Shown here: positions 19,802 through 28,614 of the stretch, one piece after another
Layout of the letters: each line of letters starts with the position of its first letter
Position numbering within the stretch: the stretch's first letter is position 1
Origin: Novosphingobium mangrovisedimenti
Lineage (GTDB): Bacteria; Pseudomonadota; Alphaproteobacteria; Sphingomonadales; Sphingomonadaceae
NCBI RefSeq assembly: GCF_025153475.1
Contig: NZ_JANZXA010000005.1
Location: 124,001-188,000, forward strand
Length of the DNA stretch: 64,000 nucleotides
Reading direction: 5' to 3'
The notes under the pieces: model-generated
The model's database searches: none
The model's input: only the letters and a program-made list of their open reading frames with translations
What the model was told of the DNA's origin: nothing
Translations under genes and position numbers: made by a program

Positions 19802-19841
19802 TCGCAAAAGCTATTGCGATCCATTCGCAGTTAGGTATAGT
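19802..19841 (+). promoter_or_regulatory. candidate iron-responsive operator overlapping the bfd promoter
   Basis: Three alternating half-sites lie in a row: TCGCAA (19802-19807), TTGCGA (19814-19819) and TCGCAG (19825-19830), giving two overlapping dyads. A TATAGT -10 element is at 19836-19841 and the TTGCGA half-site sits where the -35 would be. The dyad TGCGA-N5-TCGCA resembles alphaproteobacterial Fur-type boxes. Location upstream of bfd-bfr fits iron control. Confidence 0.45.
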
Positions 19842-19862
19842 GGTAGGCAAGAGGATTCGCCT

Positions 19863-20057
19863 ATGTACGTATGTATCTGCAATGCCATCCGCGAAAAGGA
19901 TTTTCGCGCCGCCGCGCGGCGCTACGCGGGCAATGCCGAGGCCATTTATGCGGCCCTTGGGCACACCCCCCAGTGCCGCCAATGCCTGGACGAGGCGGAA
20001 GAAATCATCTCGGAAGAAGCAACCGAAGTCGGAATGGCGATTGCCGCTGCCGCCTGA
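19863..20057 (+). CDS. bfd: bacterioferritin-associated ferredoxin
   Basis: A 64-residue [2Fe-2S] protein with ligands Cys4, Cys6, Cys38 and Cys41 (YVCICNAI, CRQC), the exact Bfd pattern. In other bacteria Bfd docks on bacterioferritin and delivers electrons to release stored iron as Fe2+. An AGAGGA ribosome-binding site lies about nine bases upstream. It is followed 58 bases later by bfr, its functional partner. Confidence 0.93.
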   Translation: MYVCICNAIREKDFRAAARRYAGNAEAIYAALGHTPQCRQCLDEAEEIISEEATEVGMAIAAAA

Positions 20058-20115
20058 CTTGAATTGACAGAGCCCTGAACGCATACTCCGCCCCCCAAGT
20101 CACAGGAGCTGCGCT

Positions 20116-20595
20116 ATGCAGGGCGACCAGCAAGTCATCGATTTCCTCAACAAGGCGCTGTTCAACGAGCTGACGGCCATCAACCAGTACTGGCTGCATT
20201 ACCGCATGCTGGACAACTGGGGGATCAAGAAGCTCGCCGAATACGAACGCCACGAGTCGATCGACGAGATGAAACATGCCGATGCGCTCGCAGACCGCAT
20301 CCTGTTTCTCGAAGGGCTCCCCAACTTCCAGGCTCTGGGCAAGCTGAGGATCGGCGAAGGCGTCGAGGAAATCCTGAAAGCGGACCTCGCGCTCGAACAT
20401 GACGCCCTGCCGCTGCTCAAGGAAGCCATCGCCCATTGCGAAGCGGTGCGCGACTACGTCAGCCGCGAGATCTTCGAGCGCATTCTGGAAAGCGAGGAAG
20501 AGCATATCGACTTCCTCGAAAAGCAGTTCGACATGATCGCGCGCATGGGCCTGCAGAACTACTGCCAGCTCCAGAGCAAGCCCGCGGAAGACTGA
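20116..20595 (+). CDS. bfr: bacterioferritin
   Basis: A 159-residue four-helix ferritin subunit that stores iron in a 24-mer shell with haem at subunit interfaces. The ferroxidase ligands are at the standard positions: Glu18, Glu51, His54, Glu94, Glu127 and His130. The haem-ligating methionine is Met52. A strong ACAGGAG ribosome-binding site precedes the ATG. It pairs with bfd just upstream. Confidence 0.96.
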   Translation: MQGDQQVIDFLNKALFNELTAINQYWLHYRMLDNWGIKKLAEYERHESIDEMKHADALADRILFLEGLPNFQALGKLRIGEGVEEILKADLALEHDALPLLKEAIAHCEAVRDYVSREIFERILESEEEHIDFLEKQFDMIARMGLQNYCQLQSKPAED

Positions 20596-20617
20596 TCCCG
20601 ACGGCGCGGAACCGGCA

Positions 20618-21673
20618 ATGGACCTTGTTGCGCGCCTGAAGCTTTCCGTCCCGTTGATTCAGGCCCCCATGGCGGGAACTTCCACGCCCGGCATGGCCGC
20701 CGCCGTCAGCAATGCCGGCGCGCTGGGCTCGATCGCCGTGGGCACGCTGACGCCGCAAGCCGCCGCGCGCGACATAGCGCAAGTGCGGGCCGCGACCGAC
20801 CGGGCCTTCAACGTCAACCTTTTCGTCCACGCCCCGCCCGGGACCGACCCCGCGCGGGAAGCCGCGTGGCTCGATGCGCTGCGCCCGCTCTTCACCGCGT
20901 TCGGCGCGCAACCGCCCATCGCGCTCGAAACGATCTATCCAACATTCTCCGGAAACGCGGAAATGCTCTCGACGCTGGTGGATCTGGCCCCGCCGGTCAT
21001 CAGTTTCCATTTCGGCCTGCCCGATGCCGGGGCCGTCGCCGCGCTCAAGAGCGCCGGATGCGTACTGCTGGCAACGGCGACCTCGCCCGATGAGGCTCTG
21101 CTGGCGAAAGAGGCCGGAATCGACGCACTGGTCGCCCAGGGCTGGGAAGCCGGCGGGCATCGCGGCATGTTCGATCCCACCGCCCCCGACGACCGCCTGG
21201 GCACAATGGCGCTGACGCGGTTGCTGGTATCGCGATCGGGAATGCCGGTCATCGCCGCCGGCGGCATCATGGACGGCCATGGAATTCGGGCCGCGCTCGA
21301 CCTTGGCGCCATCGCGGCGCAACTCGGCACGGCCTTCGTGGCCTGCCCGGAAAGCAGCGCGGATGAGGCCTACCGCACCGCTCTTGCCGGAGTGGCCGCG
21401 CAACACACGACCATGCTCGACGCCATCTCGGGCCGCCCGGCCCGCTGCCTCGCCAATCGCTTCACCACCTTTGCCGATACTGCCAGCCTTCCGCCCGTTG
21501 CCGCCTATCCGCGTGCCTATCACGCTGGAAAGGCGCTCAACGCCGTGGCCAAGGCAGCCGGAGAAGGCGGTTTCGGGGCACAATGGGCAGGACAGGGTGC
21601 TCCCCTCTCCCGCCCCGTGCCTGCAGCAGATCTGGTAGCCCTGCTGGCGGAGGAACTGGCCGCTAGTCGCTGA
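20618..21673 (+). CDS. nitronate monooxygenase-like flavoprotein
   Basis: A 351-residue TIM-barrel FMN enzyme. VPLIQAPMAG at the N-terminus, QGWEAGGHRG with catalytic-position His181, and PVIAAGGIMDGHGIRAAL with the phosphate-binding glycines are the nitronate monooxygenase / 2-nitropropane dioxygenase signatures. These enzymes oxidise alkyl nitronates such as propionate 3-nitronate; related proteins act in enoyl reduction, so the substrate is provisional. It starts 22 bases after bfr and may share its transcript. Its 3' end overlaps the convergent S9 peptidase gene by 11 bases. Confidence 0.82.
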   Translation: MDLVARLKLSVPLIQAPMAGTSTPGMAAAVSNAGALGSIAVGTLTPQAAARDIAQVRAATDRAFNVNLFVHAPPGTDPAREAAWLDALRPLFTAFGAQPPIALETIYPTFSGNAEMLSTLVDLAPPVISFHFGLPDAGAVAALKSAGCVLLATATSPDEALLAKEAGIDALVAQGWEAGGHRGMFDPTAPDDRLGTMALTRLLVSRSGMPVIAAGGIMDGHGIRAALDLGAIAAQLGTAFVACPESSADEAYRTALAGVAAQHTTMLDAISGRPARCLANRFTTFADTASLPPVAAYPRAYHAGKALNAVAKAAGEGGFGAQWAGQGAPLSRPVPAADLVALLAEELAASR

Positions 21674-23777
21674 CCCGGGGGGCCACGTCGTCGGCCTTCC
21701 CGTCGGTCCGGTACTTGTCGAACCACGCAAGGATCGCCGAAGCCTTGGCCGCCGATTGCGACGGGCGCGCGGCGATGCCGCCATGGCTTGCATCGGGAAC
21801 CTTGACCATCGCCGTCGGCACGCCGCGAATCTGCAGGGCCGCATAGTACTGCTCGGATTCGCTGTCGGGCGTGCGGTAGTCCTCGGACCCGACCACCACC
21901 AGTGTCGGCGTCTTGACGTTGCCGACAAGGCTGAGCGGCGAGCGCTTCCAGTATGCCATGGGGTCTTCCCAGGGCTTCTTGTCGAACCAGTAGCGCGAGG
22001 TGAACGGCGTCGCGTCCATGGTCAGCGCCTCGCTGATCCAGTTGATCACCGGCTTCTGCGTCGCCGCCGCCTTGAAGCGGTGGGTCTTGCCCACGATCCA
22101 CGAAGTCAGCACGCCGCCACCGGAGCCACCGGTGACGAAGAGGTTCTCCGGGTCTGCCACACCATCGGCAATCGCGGCATCGACGGCGGCCATCAGGTCG
22201 TCATAGTCGGTGCCCGGATAGGCGCGGTCGATCAGGTTGGCGAATTCCTCACCATAGGACGTGCTGCCACGCGGATTGGTGTAGAGCACCGCATAGCCGT
22301 GTGCGGCATAGAGCTGATAGTCGGTCGAGAACGTCGGACCGTACGCGGCATTGGGACCACCATGGATCTCGAGGATGAGCGGCGCCTTCTGCCCCGGCTT
22401 GAGGCCCGGCGGCGTCACCAGCCAGGCGTCGATCGCCCGGCCGTCGGGCGCGGTGACGGGCAGCTTGCGCACCGGCGCCATGGCCTTGGCGCCAATCCAC
22501 GTACCGTTGAGGTTAGTCAGCCGCTTTCCGCTGCTGCCGGCGCTGACCCACAGATCGGCCGGTTCGCTGGTCGTGCCTTCGGTATAGGCGATCCTGCCGC
22601 CGTTCGAGACGCTGAACGCGCCGCCCGTATAGGGCCGATCGAAGTGTGCGCCGGCAGTTAGCCCCTCGACCACGGTCTTCATCGAACCATCGAGAGCGAC
22701 CCGCGCGACCCTGGTGCCTCCGCGATCGTCGTACCGGACATAGATGGCATTGTTGCCCGCCCATTCGAGCGCGTCGATCGAACGGTCGAGCTTCGCCGTC
22801 AGCAGCCGCGAGCCGCTGCCGTCCGCGTTCATCACATAGAGGTCGTTGTTCTCGTAAGAACGATTGACGTCGTCGAAGCCGACATAGGCGATGTGCTTGC
22901 CATCAGGCGAAAGGCGGGGCGCCGCATCCGGACCCTGGCGGCTGGTCAGCGCGGTGATCGCGCCGCTGGCCACGTCGACGTTGTAGACTTCCGAATTGTT
23001 GATGTCCCGTTCCCAGTCCGCGTGGCGATTGGCGCTGAAGACGATCCGTCGCCCATCCGGACTCCACGAGAGCGGGCCGCCATCATCGAAATTGCCGAAC
23101 GTGACCTGCCGCGGCGCACCACCCTCGGCCGATACGACGAAGATGTGATCGAACCCCGCAGGGAGATAGCCAGCCCCGTCGAAGCGATAGGTCACGCGGT
23201 CGATGATCTGCAGCGGCTTCGCCCACTTGGCCCCCTCGGGGCGCCCCGCAGGCTGCGAACCCAACTTCATCGGCTCGCCCGGCACGCGCATGGTATAGGC
23301 AACCTGCTTGCCATCGGGCGACCACGCAAGGTTGCCGGGGCTGTCCGGCAGTTCGGTCACTTTCACTTTCGCACCGCTATCGAGCCACAGCACGTAGAGC
23401 TGCGGCGACCCCGTGCCGTCGCTCGACACATAGGCGAGGCGCTTGCCGTCCGGCGACCAGACCGGCGAGAAATGCGCGCCGGGCCCCGTGACCAGCGGGC
23501 GCTGCGCCCCGGATGCCACGTCGACCAGCCAGATGGACGGCACGATCTTGTCGGTCATGATGTCCGCGCTAGAACGGACATAGGCGATCTTCGATCCGTC
23601 GGGCGAAATCTCCGGATCGGTTGCGCCGTCTAGCTTGAACAGGTCGTCGGCCGTGAAGGCCCGCTCGGGACCGTCGGGCCTGGCGGCATCCTCGGCCGCG
23701 AGAACGCCCGGGACGGCCAGACATACGGAGCCGACGAAAGCGACGGCGGCAAAACGGGAAAGGTAAATCCTTGGCAA
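21663..23777 (-). CDS. exported S9-family prolyl oligopeptidase / acylaminoacyl peptidase
   Basis: A 704-residue periplasmic serine peptidase. The N-terminal signal peptide ends near VLAAED. A seven-bladed propeller follows, with several DPD or WSPDGK-type TolB-like repeats (SPDGSKIAYV, SPDGKRLAYV). The C-terminal alpha/beta hydrolase domain has nucleophile motif TGGSGGG (around residue 545) and catalytic His in DASHGG. I chose a TTG start at 23777 because AGGAG lies eight bases upstream and it begins exactly at the signal peptide; the open frame extends 26 residues further without a signal-like sequence. It probably trims peptides in the periplasm. Confidence 0.88.
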   Translation of the reverse strand: MPRIYLSRFAAVAFVGSVCLAVPGVLAAEDAARPDGPERAFTADDLFKLDGATDPEISPDGSKIAYVRSSADIMTDKIVPSIWLVDVASGAQRPLVTGPGAHFSPVWSPDGKRLAYVSSDGTGSPQLYVLWLDSGAKVKVTELPDSPGNLAWSPDGKQVAYTMRVPGEPMKLGSQPAGRPEGAKWAKPLQIIDRVTYRFDGAGYLPAGFDHIFVVSAEGGAPRQVTFGNFDDGGPLSWSPDGRRIVFSANRHADWERDINNSEVYNVDVASGAITALTSRQGPDAAPRLSPDGKHIAYVGFDDVNRSYENNDLYVMNADGSGSRLLTAKLDRSIDALEWAGNNAIYVRYDDRGGTRVARVALDGSMKTVVEGLTAGAHFDRPYTGGAFSVSNGGRIAYTEGTTSEPADLWVSAGSSGKRLTNLNGTWIGAKAMAPVRKLPVTAPDGRAIDAWLVTPPGLKPGQKAPLILEIHGGPNAAYGPTFSTDYQLYAAHGYAVLYTNPRGSTSYGEEFANLIDRAYPGTDYDDLMAAVDAAIADGVADPENLFVTGGSGGGVLTSWIVGKTHRFKAAATQKPVINWISEALTMDATPFTSRYWFDKKPWEDPMAYWKRSPLSLVGNVKTPTLVVVGSEDYRTPDSESEQYYAALQIRGVPTAMVKVPDASHGGIAARPSQSAAKASAILAWFDKYRTDGKADDVAPRVSD

Positions 23778-23943
23778 GGAATAAACTCCTGCAAATAGCG
23801 TGATGGCAGGTGTCTCGCCTGTTTTGGCTCCGAAATCCAGACCGGCAGGAAGCACCCGTCGATCTGCCTCATGCTTTCGTCGGACCGGCCTGGAAGCCAG
23901 AACGAACCAATTGCAAACGCGCGTTTCGTGCTAAGGAGCGGGC

Positions 23944-25077
23944 ATGGAATCACCGCGCAGGCGTACATTCGAGGTCGAAGACGGCGGTTTCATCGCCCTC
24001 GTCATCTTCATAACCCTGGCCTTCGCCTACCTGCTGGCACCCTATTTCGGGGCCGTGCTGTGGGGCGTGGTCGCAGCCATCATGTTCCAGCCGATGACGG
24101 CGAAGCTGTCGGTCAGGCTGGGCGGGCACAGCAATCTGGCGACGTCGCTGGTGCTGCTCCTGCTGATAGCCGTCTTCGTCGTGCCGACGATCCTGCTGGG
24201 CATCAATCTCGTGAACGAGGCCACGGCGCTCTACGGGAAGCTCACCAGCGGACAGATCGACATCGGCGCGATGCTGCACGACCTGCAGTCCGCGCTGCCG
24301 CAAAGCGTGCGGCGCTTCATCACGCAGTATGGCCTGTCGGACCTGGAGAAGCTGCGCGCCGAGTTCGGTTCCAGCATCACCACCGGGCTGCAGGCCGTAG
24401 CCGGACGGCTGCTGTCAGTCGGCCAGGGCGCCCTCAGCTTCATGGCCGGTCTCGGCGTGATGCTCTACCTCAGCTTCTTCCTCCTGCGCGACGGCCAGCG
24501 TTACGGCGACCTCGTGCGCGAATCGCTCCCGCTGAACCGGGACACGCGCGATTCGCTGATCGACCATTTCCTGCTCGTGGTGCGGGCCACCATGCGCGGC
24601 ACCGTGGTGGTCGCGGTGGTTCAGGGTGCAGTGGGCGGCATCCTGTTCTCGCTGCTGGGCATCGAGGGCGCATTGATCTGGGGTGTCCTGATGGGCTTCC
24701 TCTCGCTGCTGCCCGCCGTGGGCACCGGCTTCGTCTGGGTCCCTGTCGCGGTCTACCTGTTCGCCACGGGAGAGATGGGCAAGGCCGCGATCCTCGTGTT
24801 CTGCGGCGTGTTCATCATCGGCATGGTCGACAACGTGCTGCGCCCGATCCTGGTCGGCCGCGACACCCGGATGCCCGACTTCGTCGTCCTGATCTCCACG
24901 CTCTCCGGACTCGAACTGTTCGGCCTCAACGGCTTCATTATCGGCCCGGTCATTGCCGCGCTGTTCATGGCGGTGTGGAACCAGCAGCGCGAGCGCAAAC
25001 TGGCAATGGCGGCGGAGATGGCGGCAGCGGATAGTTCGACGGAAGCCACCGAAGAGACCGCCGCGCATCCTTCCTGA
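23944..25077 (+). CDS. AI-2E family transporter (PerM/TqsA type)
   Basis: A 377-residue polytopic inner-membrane protein with about eight hydrophobic segments in the arrangement of the AI-2 exporter family: two N-terminal helices, a long hydrophilic region (about 90-160), then a membrane block with a conserved RPILVGRDTRMPDFVVLISTL-like region (around residues 299-318). Members export autoinducer-2 or act as Na+/H+ antiporters. The actual substrate is unknown because no luxS lies nearby. AAGGAG is well placed before the ATG. Confidence 0.82.
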   Translation: MESPRRRTFEVEDGGFIALVIFITLAFAYLLAPYFGAVLWGVVAAIMFQPMTAKLSVRLGGHSNLATSLVLLLLIAVFVVPTILLGINLVNEATALYGKLTSGQIDIGAMLHDLQSALPQSVRRFITQYGLSDLEKLRAEFGSSITTGLQAVAGRLLSVGQGALSFMAGLGVMLYLSFFLLRDGQRYGDLVRESLPLNRDTRDSLIDHFLLVVRATMRGTVVVAVVQGAVGGILFSLLGIEGALIWGVLMGFLSLLPAVGTGFVWVPVAVYLFATGEMGKAAILVFCGVFIIGMVDNVLRPILVGRDTRMPDFVVLISTLSGLELFGLNGFIIGPVIAALFMAVWNQQRERKLAMAAEMAAADSSTEATEETAAHPS

Positions 25078-25304
25078 GCTGCGGCCCACGGCAACTTGCG
25101 CTCCCTCGCGGCTGCTACGCTTGCCCTGCATGAGAGCAACGAAACGCCGCTAAGACTCCCATAAGAAACTGACAATACTAACTTTTTACCTTTTCAAAAC
25201 GTCAAATTCCACCAATCGTGTATTCGCGTTAAGGAAAAAAGTTAGGCTCAAAACTACCATTGAATGCGAAATTCCCTGTCCAATCTTCGGAAAAACAGGG
25301 TCCC

Positions 25305-25613
25305 ATGCCGTCAGCCGCGCTCGCATCCTCATTCAGGCCATTTGATCCCGGCCAGCCCTCGACGCCCGACCCGGTAGTCAGTGTCTCGTGGGGCAGCATT
25401 TTTCCGGTCCGTCTTGCCCGCAAACCGAAGGCCCAGGCCTGCGCCCATTGCCGCTTCTGGGATTCCTTCGACGAGCACGACCCCTCCGGCGCGGGGCTCT
25501 GCCGCCGTTTCGCCCTGGCCCCCACCTATGATGCATGGCCCATTACCGAAGCTGCAGACCGGTGCGGCGACTGGGCGCAGGCAGAGGCCCCTGCCCGGCA
25601 GGCCAACGCCTGA
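25305..25613 (+). CDS. small four-cysteine protein, likely metal-binding
   Basis: A protein of about 102 residues with one CxxC (CAHCRFWD), a GLCRR and a DRCGDW, giving four cysteines in a CAHC-x20-C-x22-C-like pattern that looks like a zinc or iron-sulphur site. The middle part (VSVSWGSIFPVRLARK) is basic. The ATG at 25305 follows CAGGG; an in-frame TTG at 25260 would add 15 residues. The roughly 180 bases upstream are strikingly AT-rich. I recognise the motif style from uncharacterised sphingomonad proteins but cannot assign a function. Confidence 0.6.
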   Translation: MPSAALASSFRPFDPGQPSTPDPVVSVSWGSIFPVRLARKPKAQACAHCRFWDSFDEHDPSGAGLCRRFALAPTYDAWPITEAADRCGDWAQAEAPARQANA

Positions 25614-25652
25614 GCAAGGCGCGCACTGCCTGGAAGCGTCAGCCCGGCAGAA

Positions 25653-27029
25653 TCATTTCTTGCTGAACGGGTTCTTCGGCGAGCGCAGCGTCAGCCGGAT
25701 CGGCACGGCCTCGAAACCCAGTTCGCGACGGATGCCGTTGATGAGGTAGCGTTTGTAGCTTTCGGGCAGCAGGTCGAGCCGGGTGCCGAACAGCACGAAG
25801 CCCGGCGGGCGCGTCTTGGCCTGGGTGATGTAGCGCAGCTTGATCCGCTTGCCGCCCGGCGCCGGCGGCGGATTGGCGGACAGCGCATCGTCGAACCAGC
25901 GGTTGAGCCCGGAAGTCGGCACGCGCCGACTCCAGGCCTCGCGAATCGAGAAGGCAGCGGCGATCAGGTCGTCGAGCCCCTTGCCCGTGCGCGCGGAGAC
26001 CGCCAGCAGCGGCACCCCGCGTACTTGCGCGAGTCCCTCGTCGAGCGCGGCGCGGATGCCATTGAACAGCTTGCTCGCGTCCTCGGCCACGTCCCACTTG
26101 TTGATCGCGATCATCAGCGCGCGGCCTTCCTCGAGCACCATCGAGGCGATCTTGAGGTCCTGATGCTCCAGCCCGCGCGTGGCATCGAGCAGCAGCACGA
26201 CCACTTCGGCGAAGTCGATCGCATGGCGCGCATCGGCCACGGCCATGCGCTCCAGCTTCTCGGTAACCTGCGCCTTCTTGCGCATGCCCGCGGTGTCGAT
26301 CAGACGCACCTGCCGCGTTTCGCCGGTCTTGGGATCGGTCCAGTTCCAGTCGACCGCGATCGAATCGCGGGTAATGCCCGCCTCGGGACCCGTGAGCAGC
26401 CGGTCCTCGCCGAGCAGCCTGTTGATCAGCGTGGACTTGCCCGCGTTAGGACGACCGACGATGGCGAGCTTGAGCACGGAAGTAGGATCGAACTCCCATT
26501 CCTCTTCGTTCTCGTCTTCCTCGCTGGGCTGGAGCGGTTCGAGATGCGGCAGCAATGCCTCGAACAGATCCGCCATGCCCTCGCCGTGTTCGGCGGAAAT
26601 CGCCACAGGATCGCCAAGGCCGAGCGAGTAAGCTTCCAGCAACCCGCCTTCGCCCGCGCGGCCTTCTGCCTTGTTGGCCAGCACGATCACCGGCACCGGC
26701 GATGCGCGCAGCCACTGGGCAATCTCCTCGTCGAGCGGCGTCAGCCCGGCGCGCGCATCGACCACGAAGAGCGCGACATCGGCCGTTTCCAGCGAGGCCT
26801 CGGTCTGCATGCGCATGCGACCGGGCAGCGTTTCCGCTTCGTCGTCTTCCCAGCCGGCGGTATCGACGATCTGGAATTTCAGCCCCAGCAGCTCCGCATC
26901 GCCGAATCGGCGATCGCGCGTGACGCCGGGCTGGTCGTCGACCAGCGCCAGCTTCTTGCCGACGAGCCGGTTGAACAGCGTGGACTTGCCGACGTTGGGA
27001 CGTCCGATAATGATGACTTGTGGGAGCAT
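25653..27029 (-). CDS. der: ribosome biogenesis GTPase Der (EngA)
   Basis: A 458-residue essential GTPase with two tandem G domains and a KH-like C-terminal domain, required for 50S maturation. Both P-loops are intact: GRPNVGKST at about 9-17 and GRPNAGKST around 195. The G4 motifs NKAE and NKWD are also present. The start at 27029 (MLPQVIIIGRPN) matches the family; the frame extends 20 residues upstream without conservation. An acidic linker (PSEEDENEEEWEFD) joins the two G domains. Confidence 0.95.
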   Translation of the reverse strand: MLPQVIIIGRPNVGKSTLFNRLVGKKLALVDDQPGVTRDRRFGDAELLGLKFQIVDTAGWEDDEAETLPGRMRMQTEASLETADVALFVVDARAGLTPLDEEIAQWLRASPVPVIVLANKAEGRAGEGGLLEAYSLGLGDPVAISAEHGEGMADLFEALLPHLEPLQPSEEDENEEEWEFDPTSVLKLAIVGRPNAGKSTLINRLLGEDRLLTGPEAGITRDSIAVDWNWTDPKTGETRQVRLIDTAGMRKKAQVTEKLERMAVADARHAIDFAEVVVLLLDATRGLEHQDLKIASMVLEEGRALMIAINKWDVAEDASKLFNGIRAALDEGLAQVRGVPLLAVSARTGKGLDDLIAAAFSIREAWSRRVPTSGLNRWFDDALSANPPPAPGGKRIKLRYITQAKTRPPGFVLFGTRLDLLPESYKRYLINGIRRELGFEAVPIRLTLRSPKNPFSKK

Positions 27030-27156
27030 GATGGAAGCCGCTTGGGGATTTCCCGCGGGTTTGGCAAGCATTCGGCAATTGGCCGGCAATTTCTTGCCAC
27101 TTTGTTAACCCTGATTTGCAGGAACCTACTAACGCTAATCGCCTATTTCTGGCGGC

Positions 27157-27801
27157 ATGAAAGGTCTCAAAAACGCAATATTCCTAGGGGCTTGCGCGAT
27201 AGCGATCTCGCCGGCCACCGCCAGTTCCGCGATCGACCGGATCATTTCGGGCGACGAGGGCACGAGCAGCCGCACGGTATCGGGCAGCAGCCAGACCTCC
27301 GGTCTCCTCCAGTGCGTCCCCTATGCCCGGCAGCTTTCGGGCATCCAGATCTATGGCGACGCGCATACCTGGTGGAAGCAGGCCAAGGGCCAATACGCGC
27401 GCGGCCATACCCCGCGGGTCGGCGCCGTCATGGCGATCCGCCCGCACGGCAATTCCCACCTCGGCCATGTCGCGACAGTCAGCAAGATCGTCGATTCACG
27501 CACGATCCTGCTCAGCCACGCCAACTGGTCCTACCCCGGCAAGATCGAGCGCAATGTCGCCGCGCTCGACGTCTCCCCGGAAAACGACTGGAGCGAGGTG
27601 CGCATCTGGTATGCTCCCAGCAACAACCTGGGCGTCTCTCACTGGCCGGTCGCGGGCTTCATCTACAATGCCAGGCCCGGCACCGTCCCTGATCTCGGCA
27701 GCGAACGCCTGGCTCAGGTCGCCGAACACAGCGAGGCGAAGTCGGGACGCAAGCGCCGCCATGGCGACCCGATCGGCGAGATCATCGCCGGGACATATTG
27801 A
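27157..27801 (+). CDS. secreted CHAP-domain amidase/peptidase
   Basis: A 214-residue exported protein. The signal peptide (about 1-24) is followed by a CHAP domain at about 48-165. The catalytic Cys is in LLQCVPYAR and the catalytic His in SHLGHVATV, followed by a polar residue in LLSHANW. CHAP enzymes cleave peptidoglycan peptide bonds. The C-terminus is basic (SGRKRRHGD). It is divergent from der and convergent with the DUF3297 gene. A wall-remodelling role is likely. Confidence 0.8.
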   Translation: MKGLKNAIFLGACAIAISPATASSAIDRIISGDEGTSSRTVSGSSQTSGLLQCVPYARQLSGIQIYGDAHTWWKQAKGQYARGHTPRVGAVMAIRPHGNSHLGHVATVSKIVDSRTILLSHANWSYPGKIERNVAALDVSPENDWSEVRIWYAPSNNLGVSHWPVAGFIYNARPGTVPDLGSERLAQVAEHSEAKSGRKRRHGDPIGEIIAGTY

Positions 27802-27825
27802 AGAACGGCAGCGCCGGAAGGAATT

Positions 27826-28128
27826 TTAGCCCTTGCTGGCGACCGGCGGGTTTTCGCCCAGATCCTCGTACCAGGCTTCGACCGGGCCGGTCAGCTTGAT
27901 CGTCAGCGGATTGCCGCGACGATCAAGCGTCTTGCCCGCCTGTACGCGCACCCAGCCTTCGGAAATGCAGTATTCCTCGACATTGTTGCGCACGGTACCC
28001 TTGAAGCGGATACCGATGCCCCGCTGCAGCTTTTCGGCATCGAAATGCGGGCTGCGCGGATTGATCGCGAGGTGATCGGGCGGCACGTCGGGGCCGGCCT
28101 GCTCGGGCGTGCTGGTCTCATCGGTCAT
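27826..28128 (-). CDS. DUF3297 family protein
   Basis: A 100-residue soluble protein with the DUF3297 core HLAINPRSPHF...RGIGIRFKG...NVEEYCISEGWVRV...GKTLDRRGNPLTIKL. The family is common in Proteobacteria and its function is unknown. The N-terminal 20 residues are Pro/Glu-rich. It stands alone, convergent with the CHAP gene 24 bases away. Confidence 0.85.
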   Translation of the reverse strand: MTDETSTPEQAGPDVPPDHLAINPRSPHFDAEKLQRGIGIRFKGTVRNNVEEYCISEGWVRVQAGKTLDRRGNPLTIKLTGPVEAWYEDLGENPPVASKG

Positions 28129-28221
28129 GAGGCCGCCTTTAGAGTCAGAACGGCGCTTGTCAATTCAACGCTTGTCAACTTGCCCCGAGTTGTCTAGGGG
28201 CGCGCTTCCGCAACTGGTAGC

Positions 28222-28296
28222 GGGCGCGTAGCTCAGCGGTAGAGCACACCCTTCACACGGGTGGGGTCACAGGTTCAATCCCTGTCGCGCCCACCA
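28222..28296 (+). tRNA. tRNA-Val (anticodon CAC)
   Basis: Acceptor stem GGGCGCG pairs with CGCGCCC. D-loop AGCTCAGCGGTAGAGC, anticodon stem CACCC/GGGTG around loop TTCACAC, T-arm GGTTCAATCC and an encoded CCA end are all present. It reads GUG valine codons. Confidence 0.96.
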
Positions 28297-28413
28297 TCCT
28301 TCGGATGGCTCCATTTTCCCGATAGCATTTGCCAATCGTACGTTGACCGTGGTCAATGCGACCATGGCGCTGCAGGGCGCATTGCCGAAGCGTCAATGAC
28401 CGGGAGACAGGGA

Positions 28414-28605
28414 ATGTTCAAAGTCAATGTCGGCAGCGTCGACCGCGCGCTGCGCATCATCGTCGGCCTCGTGCTTTTCGCGCTCGTGTTCGTCGGCCCA
28501 AAGACCCCGTGGGGTCTGATCGGCGTGATACCGCTGGTAACCGGCCTGCTTCGCAGCTGCCCGCTCTACAGCATGTTCGGCATCACGACCTGCAAGGCAC
28601 CGTAA
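28414..28605 (+). CDS. DUF2892 (YgaP-like) small membrane protein
   Basis: A 63-residue protein with two hydrophobic segments (IIVGLVLFALVFV, GLIGVIPLVTGLL) and the family ending LRSCPLYSMFGITTCK, which has the two conserved cysteines. This is the DUF2892 membrane unit also fused to rhodanese in E. coli YgaP. Here no rhodanese domain is attached. A GGAGACAGGG ribosome-binding site lies before the ATG at 28414. Function is unknown; sulphur or redox handling is possible. Confidence 0.85.
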   Translation: MFKVNVGSVDRALRIIVGLVLFALVFVGPKTPWGLIGVIPLVTGLLRSCPLYSMFGITTCKAP

Positions 28606-28614
28606 GCGCCGCCA

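Noticed and set aside
28129..28221. Attachment site for an integrated element at tRNA-Val
   Set aside because: No integrase, no repeat of the tRNA 3' end and ordinary genes on both sides.
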